A stretch of DNA of 64,000 nucleotides, taken from the NCBI GenBank assembly GCA_002914805.1, contig JXTB01000046.1:707073-771072 (forward strand), read 5' to 3'. A model generated the notes under the pieces. It saw only the letters and a program-made list of their open reading frames with translations, did not search any database and was not told the DNA's origin. The translations under genes were made by a program, and so were the position numbers. Below, piece after piece: positions 36,008-48,045 of this stretch (its first letter is position 1; the number at the start of each line of letters is the position of its first letter). The DNA is from Parasponia andersonii (Eukaryota > Streptophyta > Magnoliopsida > Rosales > Cannabaceae).

Positions 36008-37653
36008 ATGGGGAGGAGTAAGCCTTTTCTCCAACTCTCTGTTATTTGCTTATTTCAAATTCCACAATAACATATTAACATATCTATGGCAATCGATCCC
36101 AATATTTAATTTTTCGTAACGTGAAAACCCTAGATCTATGCCATTGTTCCCGCGCTAATTTTGGTATTGAAATTTGTGGTGAAAGAATGAGATTTAATCT
36201 GTTAATTGATGCATAAGTGTGTTTTGAATAAGCTTAGGGCTATTGTAATTCACGGAGAAATGGGTATTTTGGATTATTAATTGTTTATTGGTAGGTATGC
36301 CTCTTTTCTCCTTTTGGGTGAAATTGAGAAAAATATTTTTTCGAGCTATAAAATGTCATATATTTTTTTTACACCCGAATTTGATTAGGTCATTTGCTTT
36401 GAAATGGCGTATTAATTTATGGCATTTTGTTCAATGCCGTGACTGGTACAGGACCTGCAAGGTGTTACCGTCAAATCAAGAACAAACCTTACCCAAAGTC
36501 GAGGTTTTGTCGTGGTGTCCCTGATCCTAAGATCAGAATTTACGATGTCGGAATGAAGAAGAAGGGTGTAGATGAATTTCCCTTCTGTGTTCACTTGGTG
36601 AGTTGGGAGAAGGAGAATGTCTCATCGGAGGCGTTGGAAGCGGCTAGGATTGCCTGCAACAAGTACATGGCCAAGTTTGCTGGGAAGGATGCTTTCCATT
36701 TGAGGGTGAGAGTGCACCCTTTCCATGTCCTGCGTATCAACAAGATGCTTTCATGTGCTGGGGCTGATAGGCTCCAGACCGGAATGAGGGGTGCCTTTGG
36801 GAAGCCACAGGGCACGTGTGCTAGAGTCAGCATTGGTCAGGTTCTCCTTTCCGTTCGGTGCAAGGACAGCAACAGCCATCATGCTCAGGAGGCCCTCCGC
36901 CGTGCGAAGTTCAAGTTCCCTGGTCGTCAAAAGATCATCGTTAGCAGGAAGTGGTATGCCCTTTTTCTGCATTCTGCAAACTGGACGTGATAAATGATAA
37001 CTAAATTTGTTATTTTCGTTCTTTATTATGCTCGAGCAATAGTTTTGTGGTTTGGCCTACTCAGGTCTTTTTTCGTTTATGTTTTCAGTTGTACTGTTGA
37101 ACATGGATACATCTGCTTTCCTTGAGTATGATTTAGGAATTTTTTTAGTGTCATTAATGTTTTGCCATTTCTTTCTCTCAGGGGATTCACCAAGTTCAGC
37201 CGTGCTGATTATTTGAAGTACAAGTCGGAGAACAAGATTTCGCCGGATGGTGTCAATGCTAAGGTATTAAGTCATTGCTTATGTCAAGTATAATGGTAGC
37301 GTTGTTTAGTTATTTAATTTGCTTTATCCTGATTTCTCGATCTCGTTATGTGAGAACAATTCTCCAGTTAGTCAACCATTTCTAGTTGCTGCTTGGTAGA
37401 CATCTGCCCCGTTAGATTTGATGTTCTAGTGTACTTGCATACTCGCTACTTTACCGTTGTATCCCCCTCTATAACTAAACACTCATTAGTGAACTGTCTC
37501 ATTCCCTCCAGGGATTTCTTTGTGCCTGTAATTAGAGAATTTTCATGATTACTGTGACCAATGATTTTCTTGCTTTAAATTATGCAGCTTCTTGGATGCC
37601 ATGGACCTTTGGCCAATCGTCATCCCGGACAAGCTTTTCTTGCATCTGCCTAG
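36008..37653 (+). CDS. RPL10: 60S ribosomal protein L10 (uL16)
   Basis: Four exons: 36008-36017 (ATG and ten bases only), 36452-36953, 37182-37263 and 37588-37653, giving 660 bases and 219 residues, the normal size. uL16 sits in the large ribosomal subunit near the peptidyl-transferase centre and is loaded late in 60S maturation. The sequence is almost the textbook plant form: [20 protein letters not shown] at the start, [20 protein letters not shown] and [20 protein letters not shown] in the middle, [20 protein letters not shown] later, and [20 protein letters not shown] near the end. The tiny first exon is set by the GTAAGC donor and the CAG acceptor at 36451 and restores MGRR. Plant RPL10 has also been linked to the NIK1 antiviral pathway in Arabidopsis. 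Confidence 0.98.
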
Positions 37654-38527
37654 GCTACTCAATGGCTGAAAATAGTAGTGTGTTTTTTCCTCAAGAGCAG
37701 GAGTGTCAACAGTGTCCTGTTTTATGTTACTGTAATGGAACTAATTTTGAGTTTGTTATTGCACACGTTATGTGCCCAGATTATACTGGACGAGTTTTAG
37801 TTTTCTTCGTCTCTGTTGATTTGAGCTTTAGAAATGGTCCTTTGTTATGGTTTGGCAGTTTTTGAGTTAAAAGGTTAAATTGCTTGCTCCCCTAATTTGC
37901 TAAATATTCCATAGATTTTATTCTGTAGGCAATTGCTCCACAGCTTGGCGTTTTGACGAACTCGAAAAATTTCACAAAGTAAACAAACAAAAACGAGAAA
38001 GAGATTAACACGCCCATTTATCGTAATTAACAAAGAGCCATTTTATATTTCATCATGGTCTTGTTTTTATTTGGTTCTGCTCCATAGAAAAGAACTGTGA
38101 CGTGACTAAACCATGACCCAATTCCTCATCCTTAAATATCTAGTTCTGATTTCAGTTTTTTCTCCAAGATATTGTAGATGTCTTCTTCTTCTTCTTCTTC
38201 TTCTTAATAAATAATAAAAAAATAATAATAGTTGAAAGAGTGATGACGAGGAGGAGGGAGAAGGAAAGGAGAAGAAGAGGAAAGAGAGTCTATTATTTAT
38301 AATAAGTACCCTAAAAATAGAATTTATTATGTCAGAAATGAAATGTAATCCTGGTAAGGGAGAACAGCAAAGCAGCTCAAGCTAGAAGAAAGCTCAAGCT
38401 GTATATTACCAAAAAAAAAAACCAATTTCCAATTCTCTTCTTCTTCTTCATTGTTTTTCTTGATCCGAGTTTGTGTGTTTGTGAATCTAAATCTCTGACT
38501 ATATAGCTATAGGCCTGAACGAATCAA
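37654..38527. other. RPL10 3' end and upstream region of the next gene
   Basis: RPL10 3' untranslated sequence comes first, then AT-rich spacer with a (CTT)n run (38179-38205) and a GA-rich patch (38240-38290). The last ~100 bases before 38528 are pyrimidine-rich, as in plant 5' leaders. Confidence 0.5.
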
Positions 38528-41232
38528 ATGTCCAGAGCTTCATCGAGACTCGTCCATGGCTATCTCAGACTCCACAATTGCACTCACATCCCAAAACCCT
38601 CTTCCCCCAATTCCACCGCCACCACCGCCACCTCTTCCTTCCGAGATTCGCTAACTAGGGCCCACCACTCCGCCCCCGCCCCTCCTCCCAACCGGTTCGG
38701 ACCACCTGGTTCGTCCAATGCGGTGTTGACCCGGATCCCTTCGCCTCCGAAGCACCACAATCCTGACGCCTTCTCGTCTAGGGCTGGGCTTGGGCTCAGG
38801 TTCTTCTCTTTCAAGTCTTCGGATTTGGGGAAGGCCAATATCAATGCGAATTTTGCCAAGAAGGTCTTCGAGAAGCCGGCGGCGGCCGTGGCTTCCACCT
38901 TCTCGCGGTACCGGGGGGCCCTAGGTTTGCAGATTGAGGCTTTCTTTAGCAGGAATTATCTCCTCCTGTTAGGGGCCGGAGCTTTGGTGGCGTGTGCTTT
39001 GCTATGGAGGATCATGTTTGGCGTTGCCAATACCTTCATTGGGTTTTCAGAAGGAATGGCCAAGTATGGGTTTCTCGCTCTTTCATCCGCCATCGTCGCT
39101 TTCGCTGTGAGTTTCGGTCTTTCTAAGTTTAATACTCAATTTGTATAATGCCCTAATTGCTCATTCCTGTAATGGGGGACTCTGAATTGTTGACGCTAAA
39201 GTGTTCTATGCACGTTAAATCTAGTCTTGGTACTGATCATAGGTAAGGTATTATGTATAGAGATCACCCTTTTGTATTGCGACTGCAGTACATTCTCAGC
39301 TGAGGCTGAGGTTCTTGTTTGGTTATTGGTTAATCTGCCTGCATTTTTTTTTTTTTTTTCTCTTGGCTTCCTTTTGGCTTTTTATTTCTTGGGTATTGTT
39401 TTGTTTATTAAGTGGAATACTTACTCTCCCATACTTTGGATTTACAAGATGCTTATGAGGGTAAATTTCATAAACTGTATTGGGATTTATTTTTGGATTT
39501 TTATCACTGAGTTTGTTAGCCCTACCGGTGGCGTATAATTTCACTATGGTGCACGTTGAACATGCTACATTTAGAAAAGATGCATCTGATTAAGACCACT
39601 TTCAGTCGAATTGGATACTCCCCAGCTTCTTGTCATCTAATCATGAAAAATTAATGTATTTTGCCACTTGGGGCTACCTCAAGCGGTTGGTGGGTTACTG
39701 TGTGAGTGAGTAGTCCGGTTTTTAGTCCCTGAAAATGTCTCGTATAAATTTTTTTAGTGGATTTCATTATATGAGTTTATATATGACTGCCGTTGCACCT
39801 CACTTCCAGTAGGCTATTTGTATCATACTCATTTCCTGTATATGTGTTGTTACACTGTTGGTGGAGAAAATGCTTTCTGGATTGCCATCTGAAAGATGCG
39901 TTCTGTTGTTACTGTTAGGGCCTTTATGTCCGCTCAAGATTCACAATTAACCCCGATAGAGTTTACAGAATTGCCATGAGGAAGCTCAATACATCCGCTG
40001 GGATTCTTGAGGTTATGGGTGCCCCTCTTTCAGGATCAGAACTAAGAGCCTATGTAATGTCAGGAGGTGGACTTACGATAAAGAATTTCAAGCCAAGATT
40101 CAGGAGCAAGCGTTGTTTTCTCATCTTCCCAATACGAGGTTCGGAGAGAAAGGGTCTGATCAGCGTTGAAGTAAAGAAGAAAAAAGGCCAGGTTTTCCTC
40201 TGTTTTAAGCTGCCGTCTCATTATCTTTCAAGTATGATTAACTTGGGAAGTTCTTGACTAGGCATGCGTTTTCATTTCTTTTGTTCTGCTGTGTCAACCG
40301 AAATAAGAATATAGAATTTTTATTAAATTATGCACTGGCTTATTTTATGGAGAAATGAAGATATTGCAAAAATAGATTCTATGTGAAATTTATGCTTCAG
40401 CAAGTGCATCCTGCCACTGTAATCCCTTCTGTAAATTCTTCCCTGTCTAGTACAATTCAAGTCTCTCGCAAGTGGGGAAAATTGATTTAGCCTTTCCGGC
40501 TCGTCGGCTAGCAATTGTTGTTACTCTAGTCAGTACTAGAGCAGTATAATTAAGCATGTACATGTATTTACCAGTACAGCGGTAAACCAATGGAATTCAC
40601 ATAGACGTGATCGAGCTCTTTGAATACGCTTGTGATCTCGTGAAAAATGAAGCTTTATGACTACTTTATCTGGCCCTTTTAAAAGATTCACATACCATAG
40701 GCAAGTGTACCAAATAAACGAGTAACAATTACCCTTCTATTTCTGATGTCGAACCTTGATTAAAGAGTTAAATAAAAGTGAAACAGGAAATTATGAATAG
40801 CAGGAATCATTCTTCGTTTCTTTCTTAATTGGTATTTAGAGAATTTAGAGAAGAAACTTATAGGGACAGAACATAGCGGAATACTAGGAAAGAGTTGCAA
40901 CAGAAAGTGAGTTACTTGAATGGCCTGGTTTTGCCTGATCTAAACCCTAGTTTCATTTTATGCAGTATGATATGAAACTACTGGCAGTCGATATTCCCAT
41001 GGCATCAGGACCTGACCAGCGATTATTCTTGGTCGGGGATGAAGAAGAGTACAAGATTGGTGGTGGCTTAATATCCGAGCTTAGAGATCCTGTGGTAAAA
41101 GCAATGAGCGCAGCCAAGGAGTTTGATGATCTTGACCAGATTGAAGAAGAGGAGGATGCTGAAAGAGAAATGCAGGAGGCGGAGAAAAAGCACCAAGAAG
41201 AAATTGAGAAACTTGAGAAAGATGGTCGTTAA
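38528..41232 (+). CDS. Probable mitochondrial inner-membrane protein, Coa1/Tim21-like
   Basis: Three exons with GT-AG borders and phase 0 joins: 38528-39106, 39919-40191 and 40966-41232, total 372 residues. The first ~120 residues are rich in Ser/Arg/Ala/Pro and poor in acidic residues, typical of a mitochondrial (or plastid) presequence. One or two membrane segments follow (NYLLLLGAGALVACALLW; YGFLALSSAIVAFAG). Then comes a soluble part with RRYV-like basic start, AMRKLNTSAGILEVMGAPL, and RSKRCFLIFPIRGSERKGLI. This pattern (single membrane anchor, then short helix-LG-P-x-[ILV], then beta hairpins) resembles the Coa1/Tim21 fold used in cytochrome oxidase assembly and protein import. The C terminus is a Glu/Lys-rich coiled coil (EEEEDAEREMQEAEKKHQEE). 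The gene model is firm; the family assignment is an inference at medium confidence. Confidence 0.8.
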
Positions 41233-41266
41233 TGATTGATCCTCTTTAAGTTTTATTTCTGCCTTC

Positions 41267-42380
41267 TTTTTTTTTTTTTTTTTTTTCCAAACAAAAAAGA
41301 ATTTCTAGTGTTGTTTTTTTTAACTGAGAATACAATTAAATTTGAATCGTTGGTTCGATCTCCTTGCGTTTGTTAGGTCTGCAAGGCTTATTTCAATGTA
41401 AAACAAGTAGCCATCTTGGGGAATCCCATGGTAGAGAAAAAAGCTCCGTTAGATGAAAATAAAGCTCACAGTACAACATTGACATGATCTTACTTTTTGT
41501 GATTTGAATGCTGTCCTTGTTGGACAATATGTTTTCATTTGGGACTGTGGAATTTTTTTTTGTTTGTCTCTCATGTTTGAGTAGTCATCTTCTCAATGCT
41601 GAACAGAAACTAAATGGTGAAGACTGTAGACTGTATAATGCTTACGTTATAGGTCACCATGACAATGCCATCACTATTAGAGTATTAGTTATATTTTATT
41701 ATAGGAGAAAGTCGTACCTTTTTTTCCCTGATCCATAAAGCCATGATGGGTGGTTGGCTGTTTGATCATGGCTTTATGGATCATAATTCCATAGTTGTTC
41801 TAGGTTAGTCCCCAACTTAAGTGGTCCTAGTCCTTAATCCATGTCTCGTGCTTGCTTGAGGTGAAGTGTTGGAAAATGACACTTTAGCCGAAAAAAGACA
41901 ACAACAGATTTTATGCTATTGGTTCTGCGCCGTCGCAAAATTTTGATTCATGTTAAGACCTGCAGCTTCCTTCATTGTTACGCATTTATAAACTGGATTG
42001 AGGCTTGGAAGCATTGGCTTAATAAAGCTTTAAAGTAAGGACCCTACCATGTGAGTTTTACCTTTGTTGTTTGATGTCTGACTTTTAAGTTAAAACAAAG
42101 AATAATTAACATTAACTTTTTTTGCTCTTGTTTAATGCATGTCTTTCCTAGTGAGCATTTTTTTTTTAAATAACTGGACAAGATCAAAAGGGGTTCTTTA
42201 ATGTTTTAACAAAGTGGCAGCTGAAAAAAAAAATTAAAGTAATCGAGAATATTACATATAAATTGTGAATTAGTTTTATATGAGTCCTTCCTTCTCAAGG
42301 GCATGCAGAATAAAGATAGTGCTGATATTATTATTATTTTTATTAAAATTATGTTGTATATATATATATATATATATATT
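41267..42380 (+). repeat. 3' flank of the Coa1-like gene, duplicated at 31915-33036
   Basis: Starts at a T20 run 35 bases after the stop codon and runs to a TA microsatellite (42357-42380). It probably includes the gene's 3' untranslated region. An inverted pair, atccataaagccatga and tcatggctttatggat (about 41731-41780), could form a hairpin. Identical to the copy inside the hAT element. Confidence 0.9.
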
Positions 42381-42649
42381 TGATGGATAATGTTACCTGA
42401 ACTAAAATTTTTATTAAATTTTTAATATCAAACACATGTGTATGTGAGTTGTTAATATTTAATTAGTGAATATGATTAAATTATTTGTGATAAGTTTTAA
42501 TACACCAACTAAATAGTACCAACTTAAATACCACATATATTGGTATTAAAAATTTGGTACAAATTTGGATATACTTACTATTATTCATATTTGATTAATG
42601 TTTGTTATTTTTTCCTTGACTTCTTTTTTGGCCTTCTAATTAGGGCTAA

Positions 42650-43215
42650 TTACAGTTTTATATCTTGCATTTCAGCTATTTATTCAATTTATACATTGTA
42701 TCTTTGTTATTAATATTGATATTCAGATTCGAAACTTGTAACAAATTTATACATCAAACACCAATTTTAATCATTGAGTTTACAAAAACACCTTCTAAAC
42801 TTTAAGATATATAATTTAATACTTAATTTAAATTTTAAAATAAAATAATTAAAATTATTAGTTAAAAGAACAAATATTAAATAAATAATTAAAATAAAAT
42901 AGACTAAAGAAAAAATAGACTAAAGAAGCTGCTTTGATAGAACCAGGGACAATCTATTTAAAACACAAACCTATAAATATTAAATATTGTTTATAGACAT
43001 ATTTGTCAACTTTAGGTAAGTTTAAACTTCAACGTCTTTTTAAATAAATATATCTAAATTTTAAAGGTATTTTCATAAACGTATTAACCAAAATTGGTTT
43101 CAAACTAGAAGGTATAAATTTATTACAAATTCTAAATCTGAATGTCAATATTGATAATAATCAAAATACAAAATATAAACAAAATATATAATATTATAAT
43201 TATCCCTTCTAACTA
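42650..43215. mobile_element. Foldback MITE, family A copy 1
   Basis: The left arm (about 42655-42785: tatcttgcatttcagc, tattaatattgatattcaga, acaaatttatac) is matched by an inverted right arm (about 43065-43205: accaaaattggtttcaaact, tataaatttattacaaattc, gaatgtcaatattgataata). About 560 bp, non-coding. A second, more decayed member lies at 47715-48045. Confidence 0.55.
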
Positions 43216-45070
43216 TATTAGACTATTGTAAACATAAACAGAAAATTATAAATCAAAATATTAATAATAAACGAAAACTATCAAAACGGGAAACTCACCA
43301 TTTGATTATACCAAAATCGATATAATCAAATTATTACAATTTCTTATTTTTCCTTAAAAATATATTAAATTTCCTTTAAAATTCACGCTGAAAATTTGAA
43401 CCTTTAATTCTCCGTAATTGTTTTTCAATCAACATAGTCAGCAATGATAGTGAGATAACATCAATGCTTTACCACTTGTTAGTTGGCCAAAATGTTTAGA
43501 TGATGCCACTCCCACGTTTACCGACATTGTTATTAAGAAATAACTCTTCTTTCTTCTAAATGTTTTCTTTTAGTTTTTAGTTTTTATTTTCTGGTTATCC
43601 TTTTGAGAATTTTCCCTTGATTATTTTCAAGCCTATGCTGATTAGTGACTATTGAATGAGTAATTAGAGGAGGAAATTTTTTGTAGAGTGCAACCTCCCC
43701 TCAAGTCTTTGATTAAGTGTCAAGGCAGTGAATCGGTGGCAAGATATCATTGGTGATAGATCAGTGACTTTCAGATAGCCAGGTTCTTCATTTTTCTTTC
43801 TGTATTCTGCATGAATTTTTCCTTGTGAAAAAAAAGGAGTTGCAATAATAACTTGACATCTTTTGCAGAGACTACTAGAAAGTTTTCTACATGGGATTTT
43901 TGCAATTCATTTTTTAGATGAAATTGTTCTTATAATACCACATATAATCTTGCAACATATTAAAACTCCTAGTGAATCTCATTGCTGCTGAAATGTTACT
44001 AACCAAATAATGCTATATATATATATATATTATATATATGTGTGTGTGTGTGTGTGTGTAAAGATAGATCAGGCTGCGAGTTTAAGATCTCTCTTTAACG
44101 ATGGGATGGATATGTCTTGGGTTTAGCTATTCTTTTTCTTTGCCATTGAAATTTTGTGCTTAAAACCATTTAGTGCTTTCCATCTTTGCCCTTGTTTGAG
44201 CAGATTAATCCTATGCAATGTCCCTATTAGTTTAATAAAGTACAAAATCTCAAGCATAATCTTTGAAGAAACTTGTCCCGTTAAATTCCCTCATCTTTTA
44301 TAAAGAACAAAAGAAAATTTTAACTTTAACTTTTTAAAACTTTTTCTTTGTGATGAACAGCTTCTTGGATTCTTCATAACCACTTTGCTTTTCTGTATTC
44401 CTTGCTCTTTTATTTTCACCGCTTTACAATCTTTTTAAGTGCTTATTTTAAGTAGGAAAAAAGGTGCCCATAGTTTAGTGACTAAGCTCCTTTTCTCTAA
44501 TGCGGTTGCTTTTCTTTTTCTTTTATGGTTCTTTTTGGATAAAATAAAGAGTGCATTTTGCTTTCCCAATGTACCAAAGTTAGCAAGAATAGCTTTTTCT
44601 TCCACTCTTTCTCGTTTTTATTATGAACATTATTTGAAACCAGATCCCATTTATAGATAAACAACTGCATCAATACCAACTTTCACAATAATACAAAGCT
44701 TCAATATGACACCTTCAATATTGAAAAGGAGGGAGATTCCTTAACACAATTCATCTAAAAACAGAGAGTCCTCGTCACAATCGAGTTCTTGCTATCTAAG
44801 TGGAGAGCGTGAGCATATTGGGTTGTCATTAATAATAACAATCCATGATATAACAATGGTTTGGAATTCCACATCCACACTGAGGGCAGAGTATGATATT
44901 TCTTTTTTCTTTTATATTTGTCCATGAAAGGTGGCTAAACCGATTCTTTTTGCCCCACATCAGCTAATTGTTTTCATGTTTTCCTTATTGAACCAGAAGA
45001 GAAACAAGAGCAGCTGGCGTTGGGACTCGGATAATCGAACCATCATCAGCAAACTGAGCAAGAAAACCCC
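43216..45070. other. Intergenic upstream of the receptor-kinase gene
   Basis: AT-rich spacer. It includes a compound (TA)n(TG)n microsatellite at about 44018-44060. Open frames near 44440-44680 lack any domain. No TATA box or start site can be fixed for the gene that follows. Confidence 0.45.
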
Positions 45071-47281
45071 ATGAAGCTGCACTCGTCCATTGCTGGACTT
45101 ACTTTCTTTCTCTTTACTGTACTCATCTTTTCCCCAATCTTAGCTGATCTCAACTCTGACAGACAAGCACTCCTTCACTTTGCAGCCTCAGTTTCTCATA
45201 CCAAAAGACTCAACTGGAATTCTTCCTACCCAGTTTGTTCCTCTTGGATTGGAATCACTTGCAATCTAAATGGAACCCGAGTTATTTCAATTCGTCTTCC
45301 GGGTATCGGGCTTTCTGGATCCATCCCAGCCAACAGTATAGGAAAGCTTGATGCTTTAAGGGTCTTGAGCCTTCGTTCCAACCTCCTCAGTGGAAATCTT
45401 CCTACTGATATTCCATCTTCTCCTTCTTTACAGTTTCTGTACCTTCAACAAAATAACTTGTCTGGTGAATTTCCTTCTTCTCTCTCTCACAGTCTTATTG
45501 TGTTGGATTTATCCTACAACTCCATTTCTGGAAATATCCCAACCACAATTCGGAATCTGAAACGTCTCGCCAAGTTAAAGCTCCAAAATAATTCCATCTC
45601 TGGAGACATCCCCAGTCTCAACCTACCAAGTCTCAAACTTTTGAATTTGAGCTACAACCATCTAAAGGGCTCAATCCCAAATTCCCTCCAAAAATATCCA
45701 TATTCTTCATTTGTTGGAAACTCTCTATTGTGCGGGCCACCTTTAAAGCCTTGTTATAGAAGTTTCTCATCTTCTCCAACTCCAACTCCTTCTCCTGCTA
45801 ATTCACCATCGTTACCAACAGTTGTCCAACATCGAAATGCTTCCCCAAAAACAAAAAAACTGGGTCTAGACTCCATCATTGCTCTGGCAATTGGGTGCTC
45901 TGCAGTTTTGTTTCTCCTTGCTCTGACGATATTCATATATTGTAAAAAAAGAAGACACAGTGACGCCAGTGGCACGGTGAAAGTGAAGGCCTCCACTGGT
46001 GGGAAAACTGAAAAGCCTCAGGATTTCGGAAGCGGAGTGCACGACGCAGAGAAGAACAAGCTGTTCTTCTTTCCGGGCTGCTCTTATAGTTTTGATCTTG
46101 AGGATTTACTGAGGGCATCAGCTGAAATTCTCGGAAAGGGGAATAATGGAACTACCTATAAGGCTGTTTTGGATGAAGGGTCGACTACAGTGGTAGTGAA
46201 AAGATTAAAGGAAGTACTAGTGGGAAAGAAGGAGTTTGAGCAGCAGATGGAGTTTGTGGGAAGGGTTGGACAGCACCCAAATATTGTTCCACTTCGCGCT
46301 TATTACTATTCAAAGGACGAGAAGCTCTTAGTCTACAATTACATGCCAGCCGGCAGCTTGTTTACACACTTACACGGTATGCTTTCACCTTAATCCTCTA
46401 AAAAAGTTCCATTTTCTCTTATATACACAAAATCCCTCCTTTCACTCATCTCCACAGTCAAGAATGGTGCATTTCTTATGTCATATACTGAGAAATAACC
46501 CAATATTTATTGATTTAAAACCGACATTCCGAAGTAATTTTCAAGTACTATCTAGCAGGACTCACTGAGACATTTCAACAAACATGTCACAATCATATCA
46601 AGCAATTATCAGTAACAACCCAAAACTTTACCGGATTGTTCTCTTCTTCTGGATTTCGCAGGCTTCAGAGGCACAGACGGAACTCCTCTGAACTGGGATT
46701 CAAGAGTAAAGATCTCTCTCGGAGCTGCCAAAGGAATCGCCCACATCCACTCCGACGGCGCACCCAAATCCATCCATGGCAACATCAAGTCCTCCAACGT
46801 CCTCCTCAACCAAGACCTCGAAGCTTCCATCACCGATTTTGGCCTCGCCCCAATAGTGAACTTCCCTCCAATCATCTCCCGCATCATCGGGTACCGAGCT
46901 CCGGAGGCCATCGAAACCCGAAAACTGACCCAAAAATCGGACGTTTACAGCTTCGGGGTCCTCCTCCTCGAAATGCTAACTGGGAAAATCCCGATTCGGT
47001 ATCCGGGTCACGACGACTTGGTCGACCTGCCCAGATGGGTCCGGTCGGTGGTGCGTGAGGAATGGACCGCCGAGGTGTTTGATGTGGAGCTTCTGAGACA
47101 CAGCCATGTGGAGGAGGAGATGGTTCAGATGCTTCAGATAGCTCTGGCTTGCGTCTCCAAGGTGCCAGAGAATCGACCCACCATGGAACGAGTTGTGAGA
47201 ATGATTGAGGAGCTTCGGCAGCCTCAGATCAAAACTGCGCCTTCCTCTGAATCTGATTACTCTTACGTCCAAACCCCATGA
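45071..47281 (+). CDS. LRR receptor-like pseudokinase (At5g58300-type, subfamily LRR III)
   Basis: Two exons, 45071-46376 and 46662-47281, with a GT-AG intron; 641 residues. It has a signal peptide (about 1-25), an LRR N-cap ([12 protein letters not shown], then CSSWIGITC), about five leucine-rich repeats (residues 70-215), a C-cap CGPPLKPC and a Ser/Pro-rich juxtamembrane stretch. A membrane helix (about 266-290: [20 protein letters not shown]) is followed by a kinase-like domain from about 343. The P-loop reads [12 protein letters not shown] and the VAIK lysine is present (VVVKRL, about 376). The HRD catalytic motif is replaced by HGNIKSSN (about 474), losing the catalytic Asp, while DFGLA (about 493) is retained. 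This is the known state of the 'probable inactive receptor kinase' group, which signals at the plasma membrane through partners. Ligand unknown. Confidence 0.95.
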
Positions 47282-47714
47282 AAACTCAAAGCTTTAGAGT
47301 TTTTGTTTTTCTAATTCCGAGATTTTTATGTGTTAGATGCCTCACTTCAAATCTGTTATCTGTTTCTTCTGAATAATTTAATGGTAATTGATAATTAGGT
47401 ATGGTGTTCTTCTACAACCAATATTATTATTTTTGTCTCATTTTTGGAAGGGAAGATGGAAATTTTTTAATGCAAATGCATATGCATGCATGTTTATATG
47501 TACGTTTGGGTTTTTAGCCCCGGGCTCTCTTCCGGCATTGATACGACTTTTTTAAGTTAAATGGTGGAAGTCAACGTTGACCTTCTTCCAAAAAATAATA
47601 ATATCATTTTGTATCGCTAATGAAAGCTTGTTATTTTCTTATTAAAAAAAAAAAGAAAAGAAAGCTTGTTAGTTAAGGCTTTGATAGTATAACTTTCTTT
47701 GATAGCATCATTTT
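47282..47714. other. 3' flank of receptor-kinase gene
   Basis: Likely 3' untranslated region, then AT-rich spacer. No feature. Confidence 0.4.
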
Positions 47715-48045
47715 TACATCCATTATTTTGATATTTTGTTTTTTATTTTGATTATTATTAATATTGAACTTTAATTTTAATATTTATTATAAATTTATAT
47801 TCTGATATTAATTTAGAATTTATATTCTGATATTAATTTAGAGTTGTTAATTTATAAGATGATTTAATAAATTTATTATTGAATCAATTCTTATATGATT
47901 TATTTTTAATTTTTTAAAGGATAATCAAGTAAATTAATGGTTTTAAATTGATTTCAAATATACATTTATAACAAATTTCTAATTTAAAAATTAATATTGA
48001 TATTAATAAAAACATAAATATAAAATATAATTTGAATGTCAGTAG
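47715..48045. mobile_element. Foldback MITE, family A copy 2
   Basis: The left arm (ttttgatattttgttttt, gattattattaatattga, tttattataaatttatattc) is matched in inverted form by the right arm (aaattgatttcaaatata, aacaaatttctaattt, aatattgatattaataaaa). An internal phrase, aatttatattctgatattaatttag, is duplicated in tandem near 47795-47845. It shares its arms with the element at 42650-43215. Confidence 0.5.

Noticed and set aside
46777-46800. HGN in place of HRD as evidence of a decaying kinase
   Set aside because: This change is normal for the inactive receptor-kinase group and the frame is intact, so it is not a pseudogene sign.
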